Positions 9,499 through 19,105 of a stretch of 64,000 nucleotides of DNA are shown here, one piece after another (position 1 is the stretch's first letter; each line of letters begins with the position of its first letter). The notes under the pieces are model-generated. The model was not told the DNA's origin. It was given only the letters and a program-made list of their open reading frames with translations, and did no database searches. The stretch is from Adhaeribacter pallidiroseus (GTDB taxonomy: Bacteria > Bacteroidota > Bacteroidia > Cytophagales > Hymenobacteraceae), in NCBI RefSeq assembly GCF_003340495.1, contig NZ_QASA01000001.1:3534001-3598000 (forward strand), written 5' to 3'. The translations under genes were made by a program, and so were the position numbers.

Positions 9499-9553
9499 GT
9501 CATTCTGGAAGAATCTTATCGGTTACCTACTGGTTAGATTCTTCCAGAATGAC
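9499..9553. repeat. 18-bp perfect inverted repeat (REP-like hairpin)
   Basis: GTCATTCTGGAAGAATCT at 9499-9516 and its exact complement at 9536-9553, separated by 19 bases. It lies between convergent genes. There is no T run, so it is more like a dispersed palindromic element than a classical terminator. Confidence 0.8.
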
Positions 9554-9658
9554 CTCCGTAGACGGAAAGCAACAGGAGCACTGTCGTTTTATCGTTCTTA
9601 TTAGCAATGCTAGTAGTTGTTGGTAAAAGTAAGTGAGTAGGGCCAACTCCCGTTAGTT

Positions 9659-9698
9659 ATGTTTTCCGCAGGACAAGTTGATTGCCTGCAGAAAACAT
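9659..9698. terminator. Hairpin between convergent genes
   Basis: 14-bp arms at 9659-9672 and 9685-9698 with one mismatch and a 12-base loop. It lies between the ABC ATPase gene and the convergent Lys/Ala/Pro-rich gene, and may end transcription from both sides. Neither side has a strong U tract. The rest of 9421-9766 shows no gene. Confidence 0.4.
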
Positions 9699-9766
9699 AA
9701 AATTTAAAAATTTACTGTTAATGCAGCTATTTTGAGCTTCTCCAATACAATTTGCTTCTGCTATCC

Positions 9767-10330
9767 TTATTCCTGAGTAGTAGACTCCACCGAACTTGAC
9801 TGTGTTGGTACAGGGGCTGGAGTGGCATTGCTGGTACGAGCCGGTGTTGGTTTCTTGGCGGCTGGTGCCGGAGCAGCTTTCGGGCTTGCCGGACGAGCCA
9901 CCGACCGAACAGGCGCTGGTTTTACGGCCGGGGCTGGGGTTTGTGGAGCTGTTTCAGCCGGAGCCGCTTCGTTCGAAGTATTTTCAGTAGCATTACTTTC
10001 GGCGGCTTTCGCCTTTTTGCCGGCTTTTTTCTCTTTCTTATCTTTTTTGCCGGTTACTGCTTCTTCTACATTTTCTACGGTAGATACAATCGAGTTCAAT
10101 ACGTCGTTCATCACAAACTCCGAGCCTTCGTTAATTTTGCGTTTGGCTTCTTTCAGCACGTTTTTAATGGTAGCCTCGGTTTCTTTTTTAATGTCGCGCA
10201 CCAATACTTTCATGCGTTTATTAAAATCCCGTTGTAAGTCCTTGGAAGGTAATTTGTTCGTGGTACCGGCAGTTGGCTTTTTCTTGCCTGTTTTTTCCTT
10301 ATCCGTTTTTTTCTTTTCTGTTTTTTTCAT
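9767..10330 (-). CDS. Lys/Ala/Pro-rich protein, histone-H1-like composition
   Basis: 187 aa. Three parts are visible: a Lys-rich N terminus (MKKTEKKKTDKEKTGKKK), a predicted amphipathic helical region at about residues 28-95 (DLQRDFNKRMKVLVRDIKK; VMNDVLNSIVSTVENVEEAV), and a low-complexity Lys then Pro/Ala/Thr tail with repeated KPAP, PAPAAKKP-type segments. No catalytic domain. The composition suggests nucleic-acid or polymer contact, as in bacterial H1-like proteins, but this is inference. The long plus-strand ORF over it is a shadow caused by the codon bias. Confidence 0.7.
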   Translation of the reverse strand: MKKTEKKKTDKEKTGKKKPTAGTTNKLPSKDLQRDFNKRMKVLVRDIKKETEATIKNVLKEAKRKINEGSEFVMNDVLNSIVSTVENVEEAVTGKKDKKEKKAGKKAKAAESNATENTSNEAAPAETAPQTPAPAVKPAPVRSVARPASPKAAPAPAAKKPTPARTSNATPAPVPTQSSSVESTTQE

Positions 10331-10541
10331 AATAGTGAAAGCGCTAAAATTATTCCTTTATAGTAGCAATTTAAACCTGGGATTGAACCACAAAATATCG
10401 CTTTAATTTATACTTATAAAATAGCTTATTAGATATTAAATTACTGTTATTTTTTATAAGTGCTATGCGCAATATATACTTGGGGAACTTGCTTTTGTTT
10501 TAGTATCAAAAGAGCTTCGGCAAAATCACGAAGCAATTTTC

Positions 10542-10549
10542 TATATTTG
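10542..10549 (+). promoter_or_regulatory. -7 promoter element of metG (TATATTTG)
   Basis: TAnnTTTG match 18 bases before the metG ATG, followed by the frequent CACCCC context. No purine-rich ribosome binding site is seen between it and the start. Confidence 0.6.
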
Positions 10550-10567
10550 CACCCCAACTTGTAAAAA

Positions 10568-12607
10568 ATGAATACTGCATATAAACGCTATACCATTACT
10601 GCCGCTTTGCCTTACGCTAATGGGCCGGTGCACATTGGCCATTTAGCCGGGGTATATATACCCGCCGATATTTACGCGCGCTACCTACGCTCGAAAGGAG
10701 CCGACGTAAAGTTTGTTTGCGGCTCCGACGAACACGGCGTACCCATTACCATCCGTGCCCAAAAAGAAGGCATTACCCCACAAGAAATTGTAGACAAGTA
10801 CCACAACCAGATTAAAAATTCGTTCGCCGACTTTCATATTTCCTTTGATATTTATTCCCGCACTTCCAACGAAACGCACCGCGAAACCGCTTCCGGCTTT
10901 TTCACCAATTTACACGAAAAAGGCGTATTCGAAGAAAAAACGTCGCAGCAGTATTTCGACGAAAAAAGCCAGCAGTTCCTCGCCGATCGCTACATTGTAG
11001 GAACCTGTCCGCGCTGCGGCAACGAAAACGCGTACGGCGACCAATGCGAAAAATGCGGTTCTTCACTGAGCCCGACAGAGCTAATTAACCCCAAAAGTAT
11101 GCTAAGCGGCGAACCGCCGGTATTAAAAGAAACCAAACACTGGTATTTGCCCCTGGATAAATACGAAGACTGGCTGCGCGAATGGATTGTAGAGGGTCAT
11201 AAAAACGATTGGAAAACCAACGTATACGGCCAGTGTAAATCCTGGATCGACGGTGGTTTGCAGCCCCGCGCCGTAACCCGCGATCTGGATTGGGGCGTAC
11301 CCGTGCCGCTCGAAGAAGCCCAGGGTAAAGTATTGTACGTGTGGTTCGATGCGCCGATTGGTTATATTTCGGCTACCAAAGATTTAACGCCGGATTGGAA
11401 AACGTACTGGCAAGACCCGGAAACCAAGCTGGTGCATTTTATCGGGAAAGATAATATTGTATTCCATTGCATTATTTTTCCGGTAATGTTAAAGGCGCAC
11501 GGCGATTATATTTTACCAGACAACGTGCCGGCTAACGAATTTTTAAATTTAGAAGGCGATAAGATTTCTACGTCGCGCAACTGGGCGGTTTGGCTACACG
11601 AGTACCTGCAAGATTTCCCGGGCAAAGGCGATGTATTGCGTTACGTACTGTGCGCGAATGCCCCTGAAAACAAAGACAATGATTTTACCTGGAAAGACTT
11701 TCAGGCCCGTAATAATAACGAGTTACTGGCCATTTTCGGTAATTTCGTAAACCGGGCATTGGTGCTCACCCATAAGTATTTTAACGGTCAGGTTCCCGAG
11801 AAAGGAGCCTTAACCGATTTAGATCGGGAAGTCTTAAGTCAGTTCGAAACGTATCCGGATAAGGTGGCCGCCGCTCTGGAACAATACCGGTTTAAAGAAG
11901 CTTTACAGGAAGTAATGAATCTGGCCCGATTAGGCAATAAGTACCTGGCCGATACCGAACCCTGGAAAATCATTAAAACCGACGAAACCCGCGTTAAAAC
12001 GATTTTAAATATTGCCCTGCAAATTGCCGGTTCTTTAAGTATTCTGATTGAACCGTTTTTACCAACGTCGGCGCAAAAACTGGCCGACATGCTGAACATT
12101 CATTTAGGTAAGTGGTACGAAGCCGGCATGACCGAGTTTATTATTCCGGGCCACTCGATTGGCGAAGCGAAGTTGTTGTTTGAGAAGATAGAAGATGCTA
12201 CGGTAGAAGCCCAGGTGCAAAAACTGCTCGATACCAAACAAGCTAATATACTCGCCAACTCGGTAGCCGCACCGGCTAAAGAAAACATTTCTTTCGATGA
12301 TTTTTCCCGAATGGACATCCGTATCGGTACCATTCTGGAAGCCGAAAAAGTAGCGAAAACCAAAAAATTACTCAAATTAAAGATTGATACGGGCCTGGAC
12401 CAACGCACCATTGTGAGTGGCATTGCCGAATACTTTATTCCGGAAGCAATTATCGGGCAGCAAGTAGCCGTGTTGGTAAACTTAGCCCCTCGCGAGATTA
12501 AAGGCATCCAGAGCCAAGGCATGATTCTGATGGCCGAAAACGCCGACGGTTCCCTGGCCTTCGTACAACCTTCGGCAGTAGTGAAAAACGGCGGTACGGT
12601 ATCGTAA
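10568..12607 (+). CDS. metG: Methionine--tRNA ligase
   Basis: 679 aa. It charges tRNA-Met with methionine. Class I signature [14 protein letters not shown] (about residues 16-29), zinc-knuckle cysteines [18 protein letters not shown] (about 146-163), KMSKS-type loop in [10 protein letters not shown] (about 333-342), anticodon-binding helices at about 390-540, and a C-terminal EMAP-like tRNA-binding OB fold at about 575-679 ([17 protein letters not shown]). The zinc-containing, C-terminally extended form is usual in Bacteroidota. Monocistronic, with its own promoter and a strong downstream hairpin. Confidence 0.98.
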   Translation: MNTAYKRYTITAALPYANGPVHIGHLAGVYIPADIYARYLRSKGADVKFVCGSDEHGVPITIRAQKEGITPQEIVDKYHNQIKNSFADFHISFDIYSRTSNETHRETASGFFTNLHEKGVFEEKTSQQYFDEKSQQFLADRYIVGTCPRCGNENAYGDQCEKCGSSLSPTELINPKSMLSGEPPVLKETKHWYLPLDKYEDWLREWIVEGHKNDWKTNVYGQCKSWIDGGLQPRAVTRDLDWGVPVPLEEAQGKVLYVWFDAPIGYISATKDLTPDWKTYWQDPETKLVHFIGKDNIVFHCIIFPVMLKAHGDYILPDNVPANEFLNLEGDKISTSRNWAVWLHEYLQDFPGKGDVLRYVLCANAPENKDNDFTWKDFQARNNNELLAIFGNFVNRALVLTHKYFNGQVPEKGALTDLDREVLSQFETYPDKVAAALEQYRFKEALQEVMNLARLGNKYLADTEPWKIIKTDETRVKTILNIALQIAGSLSILIEPFLPTSAQKLADMLNIHLGKWYEAGMTEFIIPGHSIGEAKLLFEKIEDATVEAQVQKLLDTKQANILANSVAAPAKENISFDDFSRMDIRIGTILEAEKVAKTKKLLKLKIDTGLDQRTIVSGIAEYFIPEAIIGQQVAVLVNLAPREIKGIQSQGMILMAENADGSLAFVQPSAVVKNGGTVS

Positions 12608-12652
12608 TTACAGGTTAAACTGATTTTAACATTACATTAAATTTTACATAAA

Positions 12653-12708
12653 AATAAAGAAGTTGTACCTACTTTAGAATTATTTGAAGTAGATACAACT
12701 TCTTTATT
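12653..12708. terminator. Intrinsic terminator after metG
   Basis: 22-bp arms at 12653-12674 and 12687-12708 with one mismatch and a 12-base loop; the left arm starts A-rich and the right arm ends T-rich, so it can work in both directions. It separates metG from the low-GC nuclease gene. Confidence 0.8.
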
Positions 12709-12810
12709 CTTTACACTACTTATTTTGCAATTGTAAAAAACACACAGTTAAGTGTTAAAAACAACAAGACATTAGTTCTTCTATTAGGATATTTAAAAAT
12801 TATTTAAAAA

Positions 12811-14832
12811 ATGGAACAAACTCAGTCAATAAAAGACCTCATAGTTGACATTGATGAAAAAAAAGTCTATTTACCCGAATTTCAAAGGGACTTTGTTTGG
12901 GAAATATCTAAAACTTACGACTTGTTTGACTCACTTATAAAAGATATTTTCATTGGTGCTATAATTTTTGGCATCCCTTCCTTTGACATAGCTATCCGAG
13001 AAATTGATAATAGGAAAAAAATTGCAAAAGGCAGGAGAAGGCCTTCCCTTGTAGTTAAGACTATAACTAAAAAAGAAATTGAAGATATAAATAAAGTTGG
13101 TGGAAATTTTAGATTAATACTTGATGGACAACAGAGGACCACTTCAATTTATAGAGCCTTAAAGGGAACCGATGAAGTTTGGTTCATCTCAAAAAATGAG
13201 GATGAAATAGAGGCAGGCAGCTTTGAAAATGCAAAGCTTGAAGAATTACTTGAAGAGATATCTGGTGAGCAAGATCCTGAGAGGCTTTCAATTAGGCTTT
13301 CAGATGTTTGGGATATTGAACAAAATGACTATGATGAAGATGAAATTCGAGATAAGTTCTTTTATACTACCGCTTATTATAAGATGTATTCAAGTGATGA
13401 AGAATTTGACAGAAAAGCTGAATTTAAGAAGTTCCGTAACTTAAGAAAAAAGATTGCAGATCTATTTAAATCAGAAAAACTACTTTCTTATTATCTTCTT
13501 GACATGAATCTGGAAAAGTTTGTTGTCTTTTTTGAAAGAAGTAATACAAGAGGTGTACAGTTAAATTTTATTGATATTCTAGCAGCAAAGCTTTATACTG
13601 GAAATTTCAATCTTAAAGAAAAGATTAAAGAATTTGAGATTCAAAATCCAAACATATATTTAATTCCTGAGATAATAGTCCGTTCAATTGCATTTATAAA
13701 GAGTTCTCCAAAGGAGATTGATCGAAATTATATTTTAACTTCATTGAATGCTGACGATTTTAAAAGATGGTGGGATAGTGCTTGCAAATTATATAAAGTT
13801 ACTTTAGATTTTCTATATCAGAATAATTTTATAATATCCCAAGAATGGATGCCATATGATAATATGATAATTCCTTTAATGAATTTTTTACAAGAGGTGG
13901 GTGGTGATTTCCATAGAATGAATCTTAATCAAAAAAAGTTTATAGAATACTGGTATTGGAATTCTATCTTCTCACTTAGGTATTCAGGTTCATCAAATGA
14001 AAGAATTATTGAAGATTCAAATATATTGATTCAAATAGCTAGAGAGAAAAAGATAAATTCTTCAAGTTATTTTAATAGGTTATCCAAAATTCAAACGCTT
14101 TCTACAGATGACATTTACTCGTTTGACAAGAAGGCAAATGCTGTTTATAAGGGTATATTAAATCTAATTAATTACGAAAAATCTGGCTTAATAAATTGGA
14201 ATAATGATGCTAAACTTTCATTAAATTCCTCATTAGAAGATCATCATATTTATCCAAAGAACTATTTAAATCAATTATTAACTACTGAAAATGAAAAAGA
14301 TTTAATTGATTGCGTAGCTAACAGGACTTTAATGCCAAAAATTCAAAACATTAAAATTAGCGACCAAGCGCCTTCCAAATATCTCAACGAAATTAAAGAT
14401 TTAAATAAAAATATAGAGAAATCCTTAGATAATCATTTAATAACAACAGATCTGTTAAATGGTGAGTATGATAATGAATTTAGTTTCTTTATAGAATTAA
14501 GAGCGAACTCCATCTTTGAAATTATTAAAAAGAGGCTAATTGACACAAGAGATTTGATTAAAGATGAATTTTATGAAGAAATAAAGTATGATGAAGCAGT
14601 TAATATAAATGTTTATAGTACTTATAAAGGTAAAAAGGCAGAAGCAACATTTAATCCAGCAACAGCAAAAGTATTTTTTAAAGGTAAATTATACGCAAGC
14701 CCGAGTGCAGCAGCAATTGCGGTAAAGATTGAAAATGGCGCAAGCGATACTGCCACAGAAAATGGATGGACATTTTGGAAATTTACTGACGAGAACGGAA
14801 TAGAGAAAAGAATTAATGATTTGAGGAAATAG
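12811..14832 (+). CDS. DUF262/HNH nuclease (GmrSD-like) with RAMA-like C-terminal domain
   Basis: 673 aa. N-terminal DUF262 (ParB-like) domain with YLPEFQRDFVWE (about residues 17-28) and LILDGQQRTTSIYRAL (about 102-117); a long helical middle; a DUF1524-type HNH motif with LEDHHIYPKNYLNQ (about 475-488) and CVANRTLMP; and a C-terminal module from about 605 with SPSAAAIAV, NGWTFWKF and a final LR, which fits the RAMA/DUF4357 class linked to modified-DNA restriction. DUF262-DUF1524 proteins include the type IV GmrSD enzymes, which cut glucosylated 5hmC phage DNA. The codons are far more AT-rich than those of the neighbours, a sign of transfer. It stands alone, without methylase or helicase partners. 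Confidence 0.82.
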   Translation: MEQTQSIKDLIVDIDEKKVYLPEFQRDFVWEISKTYDLFDSLIKDIFIGAIIFGIPSFDIAIREIDNRKKIAKGRRRPSLVVKTITKKEIEDINKVGGNFRLILDGQQRTTSIYRALKGTDEVWFISKNEDEIEAGSFENAKLEELLEEISGEQDPERLSIRLSDVWDIEQNDYDEDEIRDKFFYTTAYYKMYSSDEEFDRKAEFKKFRNLRKKIADLFKSEKLLSYYLLDMNLEKFVVFFERSNTRGVQLNFIDILAAKLYTGNFNLKEKIKEFEIQNPNIYLIPEIIVRSIAFIKSSPKEIDRNYILTSLNADDFKRWWDSACKLYKVTLDFLYQNNFIISQEWMPYDNMIIPLMNFLQEVGGDFHRMNLNQKKFIEYWYWNSIFSLRYSGSSNERIIEDSNILIQIAREKKINSSSYFNRLSKIQTLSTDDIYSFDKKANAVYKGILNLINYEKSGLINWNNDAKLSLNSSLEDHHIYPKNYLNQLLTTENEKDLIDCVANRTLMPKIQNIKISDQAPSKYLNEIKDLNKNIEKSLDNHLITTDLLNGEYDNEFSFFIELRANSIFEIIKKRLIDTRDLIKDEFYEEIKYDEAVNINVYSTYKGKKAEATFNPATAKVFFKGKLYASPSAAAIAVKIENGASDTATENGWTFWKFTDENGIEKRINDLRK

Positions 14833-15028
14833 GAGTAATGAATTAAAGAAATGTTTTATAGGTTAAGTTTATGTAAGAAGTTTCTAATTAGTTTTATACA
14901 ATTTTGCTTAGCATTTGTGTAAGCAGGCTCTACGCATTTTAGGACAGTCAATCTCCAGGTTGGTGTAACTGGTAATTAGGAATGCCTGCTAAACTTAAAA
15001 TATTACTTAAAAGCCCCCAAACTAACCC

Positions 15029-15319
15029 ATGCTCTCCTCCGAAGAAATAGAACAAAAGATTAAAGACATTAAACCTTTTCTTCAAAAGGAATATTTGATC
15101 GACCAAATTGGTTATTTTGGATCTTTTGCCAGAGGCGATTACCGGGAAGATTCGGATGTGGATATTCTGGTGGCGTGTAAAAGAGGCATTGGCTGGAAGT
15201 TTTTTGATTTAAAAGATTACTTAGAATCGGTGCTTGGCAGAAAGGTGGACCTAGTTACCGAAAACTCTCTGAGAAAGCAGTGGAAGGAAAATATTCTGAG
15301 CCAAGTGAAATACTTATGA
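15029..15319 (+). CDS. mntA: MntA-type minimal nucleotidyltransferase antitoxin
   Basis: 96 aa. The nucleotidyltransferase motif GSFARGDYREDSDVD fits GSx10DxD exactly, with the third carboxylate in KVDLVTE. In characterised MntA/HepT pairs this enzyme AMPylates a Tyr of the HepT toxin and so neutralises it. The stop codon overlaps the start of the HEPN gene (ATGA at 15316-15319), which is the standard operon form of this system. Confidence 0.88.
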   Translation: MLSSEEIEQKIKDIKPFLQKEYLIDQIGYFGSFARGDYREDSDVDILVACKRGIGWKFFDLKDYLESVLGRKVDLVTENSLRKQWKENILSQVKYL

Positions 15320-15678
15320 AAAAAGAAGAACGGAGTTTTCGAGAATATATGGAAGACATGATCGAATCTATAGACAAGATTTTGAAATACATTGGAACAA
15401 TCTCCAGCGTAAATGATTTTTTAAATAATGATTTGGTAATAGATGCGGTAACTAGGAATTATGAGATTATTGGAGAAGCAGCAAACAAGATACCTTTAGA
15501 GATCAGAGCCAAATACCCGGAAGTTCCTTGGAAACAAATGTATGGCTTGCGGAATTTTGCTGTTCATGATTATCACAAAATAGACCATATAATTCTTTGG
15601 GAGATAGCACAGGACCATCTTTTAAAAAATAAAACTATGTTGGAGAGTATCCTTAAAACAGAGAGCAGCCAAGACTAG
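15316..15678 (+). CDS. hepT: HepT-like HEPN ribonuclease toxin (DUF86)
   Basis: 120 aa from the ATG overlapping the mntA stop; a reading from 15280 lies inside mntA and is rejected. All-helical DUF86 protein with the RNase motif RNFAVHDY, an exact Rx4HxY: Arg and His for RNA cleavage, Tyr as the AMPylation target of the partner. NYEIIGEAANKIP, conserved in the family, precedes it. The toxin and antitoxin motifs are both intact, so the pair should be active. Confidence 0.88.
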   Translation: MKKEERSFREYMEDMIESIDKILKYIGTISSVNDFLNNDLVIDAVTRNYEIIGEAANKIPLEIRAKYPEVPWKQMYGLRNFAVHDYHKIDHIILWEIAQDHLLKNKTMLESILKTESSQD

Positions 15679-15800
15679 TTATACCTGTTTGATTTTGTTT
15701 TAAGATTTAACTTAACTTCCTTCACTTTGGTATGCGGAGAGTTGGCAAAGTAGTTTCTCCACATAGCAAATTATTATATCACTGGCGTTGAGCCAGTTGT

Positions 15801-17111
15801 ATGATAAAAATTAAAAAAAACATGCGCATCCTCAAAGACCTGCCCGAACTCCTGCAAGCCGAGGTTATTACCCCCGATACTGCCGATAAGATCCGGGATT
15901 ATTATAAAAGCAAAAGCCGTTCATCTACCTCTACCAACCCGCTTTTTATTGTTTTCGGTATTTTAGGCGCTTTATTAATCGGGCTCGGGATCATTCTTAT
16001 CATGGCGCATAATTGGGATGAGCTTTCGCGGTCTACCAAAACAATTCTCTCCTTCTTACCCCTACTGATTGGCCAAGGAATTTGCGCTTATGTACTAATC
16101 AAAAAACAGGATAGTAGGGCTTGGCGAGAAAGTGGATCCGCCTTTTTGTTTTTTGCCGTAGGTGCCAGCATCGCGCTGGTCAGTCAGATTTATAATATTC
16201 CGGGTGGTAGCGGTACTTTCTTATTCACCTGGATGTTGCTTTGTCTCCCTTTGGTTTATATTTTAAAGTCTTCCATTACTTCTTTACTTTACATCAGCGG
16301 GAGTACGTATTATGCCACACAAATCGGTTATTGGTCCAACTTTACAGTTCCTTATTTATATTGGTTGCTACTGATTGGCGTTCTGCCCCACTACTACCAA
16401 TTATACCAACTAAAACCCAACAGCAATTTTACGACTTTCCATCATTGGCTGGCTCCGGTTTCTTTAACGATTGCTTTGGGAACAGTAGCGCAAAAAGCCG
16501 ATGAATTATTATTTATTGCTTATTTCGGCCTTTTCAGCTCTTTTTATATGTTCGGAGATTTAAAATTTTTAGCGCCGCATAAACTACGAAACAATGGTTA
16601 TAAAGTAATAGGTACCCTTGGTACTATGGCATTATTACTCGTCTTAAGTTTTAACTGGCTTTGGGATGATTTACAAAGTCGGCCCTTTCCTTTTAATCAA
16701 TTGGCAAAAGCACCGGAATTCTATGCCTCGGTTATTACTTCTTTAGTAGCAACCGGGCTTCTTTACTTTTCTTTTAAAAATAAACCGCTGAGCCGCATCC
16801 AACCCCTTGCACCGGGGTTTCTGTTTTTCATATTCCTGTTCGTTTTGGGGCATTTTTCCCCGGCTGCAGTGGTGTTGATCAATGTCTATATTTTATTAAT
16901 CGGCGTGTTAACCGTTAAATCCGGAGTCCGGCAAAACCATTTAGGGCTACTTAACCTGGGTTTGTTGTTGATTACCGCTTTGGTAGTTTGCCGGTTTTTC
17001 GATACCGATCTCAGCTTTGTTATCAGAGGCATTTTGTTTGTTTTGGTGGGTTTGGGATTTTTTATGGCAAATTATTGGCTGCTTCAGAAAAGAAAGACGC
17101 ATGAATACTAA
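15801..17111 (+). CDS. DUF2157 multi-pass membrane protein
   Basis: 436 aa from ATG 15801; the ATG at 15822 (MRILKDLPELL) is an equally good start. A short soluble N-terminal segment (DLPELLQAEVITPDTADKIRDYY) is followed by about twelve hydrophobic helices, beginning with FIVFGILGALLIGLGIILI. This is the layout of DUF2157 (predicted membrane protein) families, whose function is unknown. It overlaps the next gene by 11 bp; in other genomes DUF2157 and GDYXXLXY proteins are commonly adjacent or fused, which suggests one complex. Confidence 0.82.
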   Translation: MIKIKKNMRILKDLPELLQAEVITPDTADKIRDYYKSKSRSSTSTNPLFIVFGILGALLIGLGIILIMAHNWDELSRSTKTILSFLPLLIGQGICAYVLIKKQDSRAWRESGSAFLFFAVGASIALVSQIYNIPGGSGTFLFTWMLLCLPLVYILKSSITSLLYISGSTYYATQIGYWSNFTVPYLYWLLLIGVLPHYYQLYQLKPNSNFTTFHHWLAPVSLTIALGTVAQKADELLFIAYFGLFSSFYMFGDLKFLAPHKLRNNGYKVIGTLGTMALLLVLSFNWLWDDLQSRPFPFNQLAKAPEFYASVITSLVATGLLYFSFKNKPLSRIQPLAPGFLFFIFLFVLGHFSPAAVVLINVYILLIGVLTVKSGVRQNHLGLLNLGLLLITALVVCRFFDTDLSFVIRGILFVLVGLGFFMANYWLLQKRKTHEY

Positions 17112-17676
17112 AAAAATCGCCCTTTTTACCTTTCTGCTGGTGGCTCTGGCTCAGGTATATGTTCCGGCCAGCATGATCTTGAACCAGGAAAAAGTTTGGC
17201 GTACCGGCAAAGAGTATAAATTTAAAACGGCCCCAATTGATCCGAGTGATCCTTTCCAGGGAAAATATATTACGCTCAGTTTCGCCGAAAACCGTATTAA
17301 GATTCCAAAAAATGAAAACTGGCTCCCCGGAGAATTTGCTTATGTTTCGGTGATAACCGATTCGGCCGGTTTTGCTAAAATAAAAGCGATTTCTAAAAAA
17401 GAGCCGGCTACCAACGCGGATTACTTTAAGGCCACGGTGAGTTATGTAACGGAAGATGAACCCAACCAGGTGATTATTGATTTTCCGTTCGACCGCTATT
17501 ACCTGGAAGAATCAAAGGCGGCCGATGCCGAGCAGTTATACCGCCAAGCGCAGAACGACACGACCCAAACAGCCTATGCGCTGGTAAGTATAAAAAACGG
17601 TAGGGCGGTTATAAAGGATGTTCTGGTTGGCGAAACGACCATCCGGGAGCTAGTTAAAGCACATCAGAAAAAATAA
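17101..17676 (+). CDS. GDYXXLXY-domain membrane-anchored protein
   Basis: 191 aa from ATG 17101; the longer reading from 17017 is an out-of-frame copy of the DUF2157 end. One N-terminal helix (KIALFTFLLVALAQVYVPASMI) acts as a membrane anchor. The family motif appears as PFQGKYITLSF, with further conserved DFPFDRYYLEESKA and ALVSIKNGRAVIKDVLVG. Partner of the DUF2157 protein; biochemical role unknown. Confidence 0.82.
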   Translation: MNTKKIALFTFLLVALAQVYVPASMILNQEKVWRTGKEYKFKTAPIDPSDPFQGKYITLSFAENRIKIPKNENWLPGEFAYVSVITDSAGFAKIKAISKKEPATNADYFKATVSYVTEDEPNQVIIDFPFDRYYLEESKAADAEQLYRQAQNDTTQTAYALVSIKNGRAVIKDVLVGETTIRELVKAHQKK

Positions 17677-17824
17677 CGCCTATTTGCTAGTAAGGCAAAA
17701 CATAACCAAGCTCCGGGTTTAGTTTTCGGGTTTGATTTTACCTGTAATGTTTGTTACAAACCTGAATTTTTAAATTTTTATTGCGGAAGTTACCTTATTT
17801 TAAGGTTAGCACGCTCTCTATTAC

Positions 17825-19105
17825 TCAAATTTTAACTTTTAAAATTTCTTTCCAATGCGTAGAATAGCGCGGACTTTTTTGAGAAAGAGTCATTTTCCAG
17901 TTTTTCTCAATGCCTCCCGCGGCGTAACTAATCATATTCTCGGCCCACTCGTTCTTGCCCATTTTTAAATTTAATTTGTCCAGGGCAGCCATCAGCTTCT
18001 TACTTTTATCCCGGTCGGTGGTATCGAACAAATTAGTTTGTACCTGATTTTCCGGCGTAAATTCCGATAAAATAACGCCGGCTTTTTTGTATGAGTATCC
18101 ATTTTGGAATATCTGCCGCAACCCTTGCCAAGCGTACCGGATTAATTCACCCGTATCGGCGGAGGCAACGGGCAAGCAAATAGTGGTGGCTCGGTGATAC
18201 TGCGGTGCCTGCACCGAAAATTTATTGGTCCGGATAAAAACACTAATGGCTTTGGCCGCGCTGCATTGCCCACGGAGCTTTTCGGCCGCGCGGGTGGTGT
18301 AAGTAGCCACAGCTTCCTGGAGTTCGTCCAGGGTGGTAATGTAGCGCGAAAACGAACGGGTACAGGCAATATTCTTGCGCGTGATGTCTTCGGTTATATC
18401 CAGTTCCTGGCACGGATTACCTAATAATTCTTGCCGGAGCCGTACGCCTACGACCCCACCCAAGTGCTTGTATACCCAAGCGGCGCTGCGGTCTACTAAA
18501 TCAGCGGCGGTATATACCTGGTGTTGATGCAATTTTATAGCGTAGCGGCGACCTATGCCCCAGATATTCTCTACGGCTAAATGCCGGCGGGTAGCGGCTT
18601 GTTTCTCCGGCGTATCGAGTAAAGCTACTCCGTTATAAGCAGCGTTTTTTTTCGCCAAGTGGTTGGCTACCTTTGCCAACGTTTTAGTGGGAGCCACCCC
18701 AACACATACGGGCAAGTTTAAATACTGCCCAATAGTTTCCCGAATGGTTCTAGCTTGTTCTTCCAGCTTTGCGGCCGGAATATGGTCCAGATTAACAAAA
18801 GCTTCGTCGATGGAGTAAACTTCTACCTCGCCAAACATTTTTAAAATTTGCATCACGCGCCGCGACATATCGCCGTACAGCATAAAATTCGACGAGAATA
18901 CCCGGATTCCTTCGCGCTCGATGAGCGGCTTCGCCTGAAATAAAGGTTCGCCCATTTTAATGCCTAAATCTTTTGCTTCCTGCGATCGGGAAATAATGCA
19001 GCCATCGTTATTGGATAACACTACTACGGGTTTACCATTCAGCCAGGGTTCAAACACCCGCTCGCACGATACAAAAAAGTTATTGCAATCAATCAGCGCG
19101 ATCAT
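17825..19105 (-). CDS. umuC: Y-family DNA polymerase V catalytic subunit
   Basis: 426 aa from ATG 19105 (MIALIDCNNFFVSCERVFEP), the usual UmuC N terminus; a reading to 19129 adds eight unsupported residues. The catalytic carboxylates are in ALIDCNNFF and YSIDEAFVNLD, and the finger and HhH regions are recognisable. UmuC with cleaved UmuD forms the error-prone polymerase that bypasses DNA lesions. It overlaps umuD by 17 bp, so the two are translated from one message. Confidence 0.94.
   Translation of the reverse strand: MIALIDCNNFFVSCERVFEPWLNGKPVVVLSNNDGCIISRSQEAKDLGIKMGEPLFQAKPLIEREGIRVFSSNFMLYGDMSRRVMQILKMFGEVEVYSIDEAFVNLDHIPAAKLEEQARTIRETIGQYLNLPVCVGVAPTKTLAKVANHLAKKNAAYNGVALLDTPEKQAATRRHLAVENIWGIGRRYAIKLHQHQVYTAADLVDRSAAWVYKHLGGVVGVRLRQELLGNPCQELDITEDITRKNIACTRSFSRYITTLDELQEAVATYTTRAAEKLRGQCSAAKAISVFIRTNKFSVQAPQYHRATTICLPVASADTGELIRYAWQGLRQIFQNGYSYKKAGVILSEFTPENQVQTNLFDTTDRDKSKKLMAALDKLNLKMGKNEWAENMISYAAGGIEKNWKMTLSQKSPRYSTHWKEILKVKI

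Noticed and set aside
9796-9990. 64-codon plus-strand ORF opposite the histone-like gene
   Set aside because: Shadow ORF; no independent evidence.
9822-10406. 194-codon plus-strand ORF
   Set aside because: It lies opposite the Lys/Ala/Pro-rich gene and reads as low-complexity Ala/Gly/Phe runs produced by that gene's codon bias.
12811-15678. BREX, DISARM or other multi-gene defence island around the DUF262 gene
   Set aside because: No methylase, helicase, ATPase or PglZ gene is adjacent; only the MntA/HepT pair follows.
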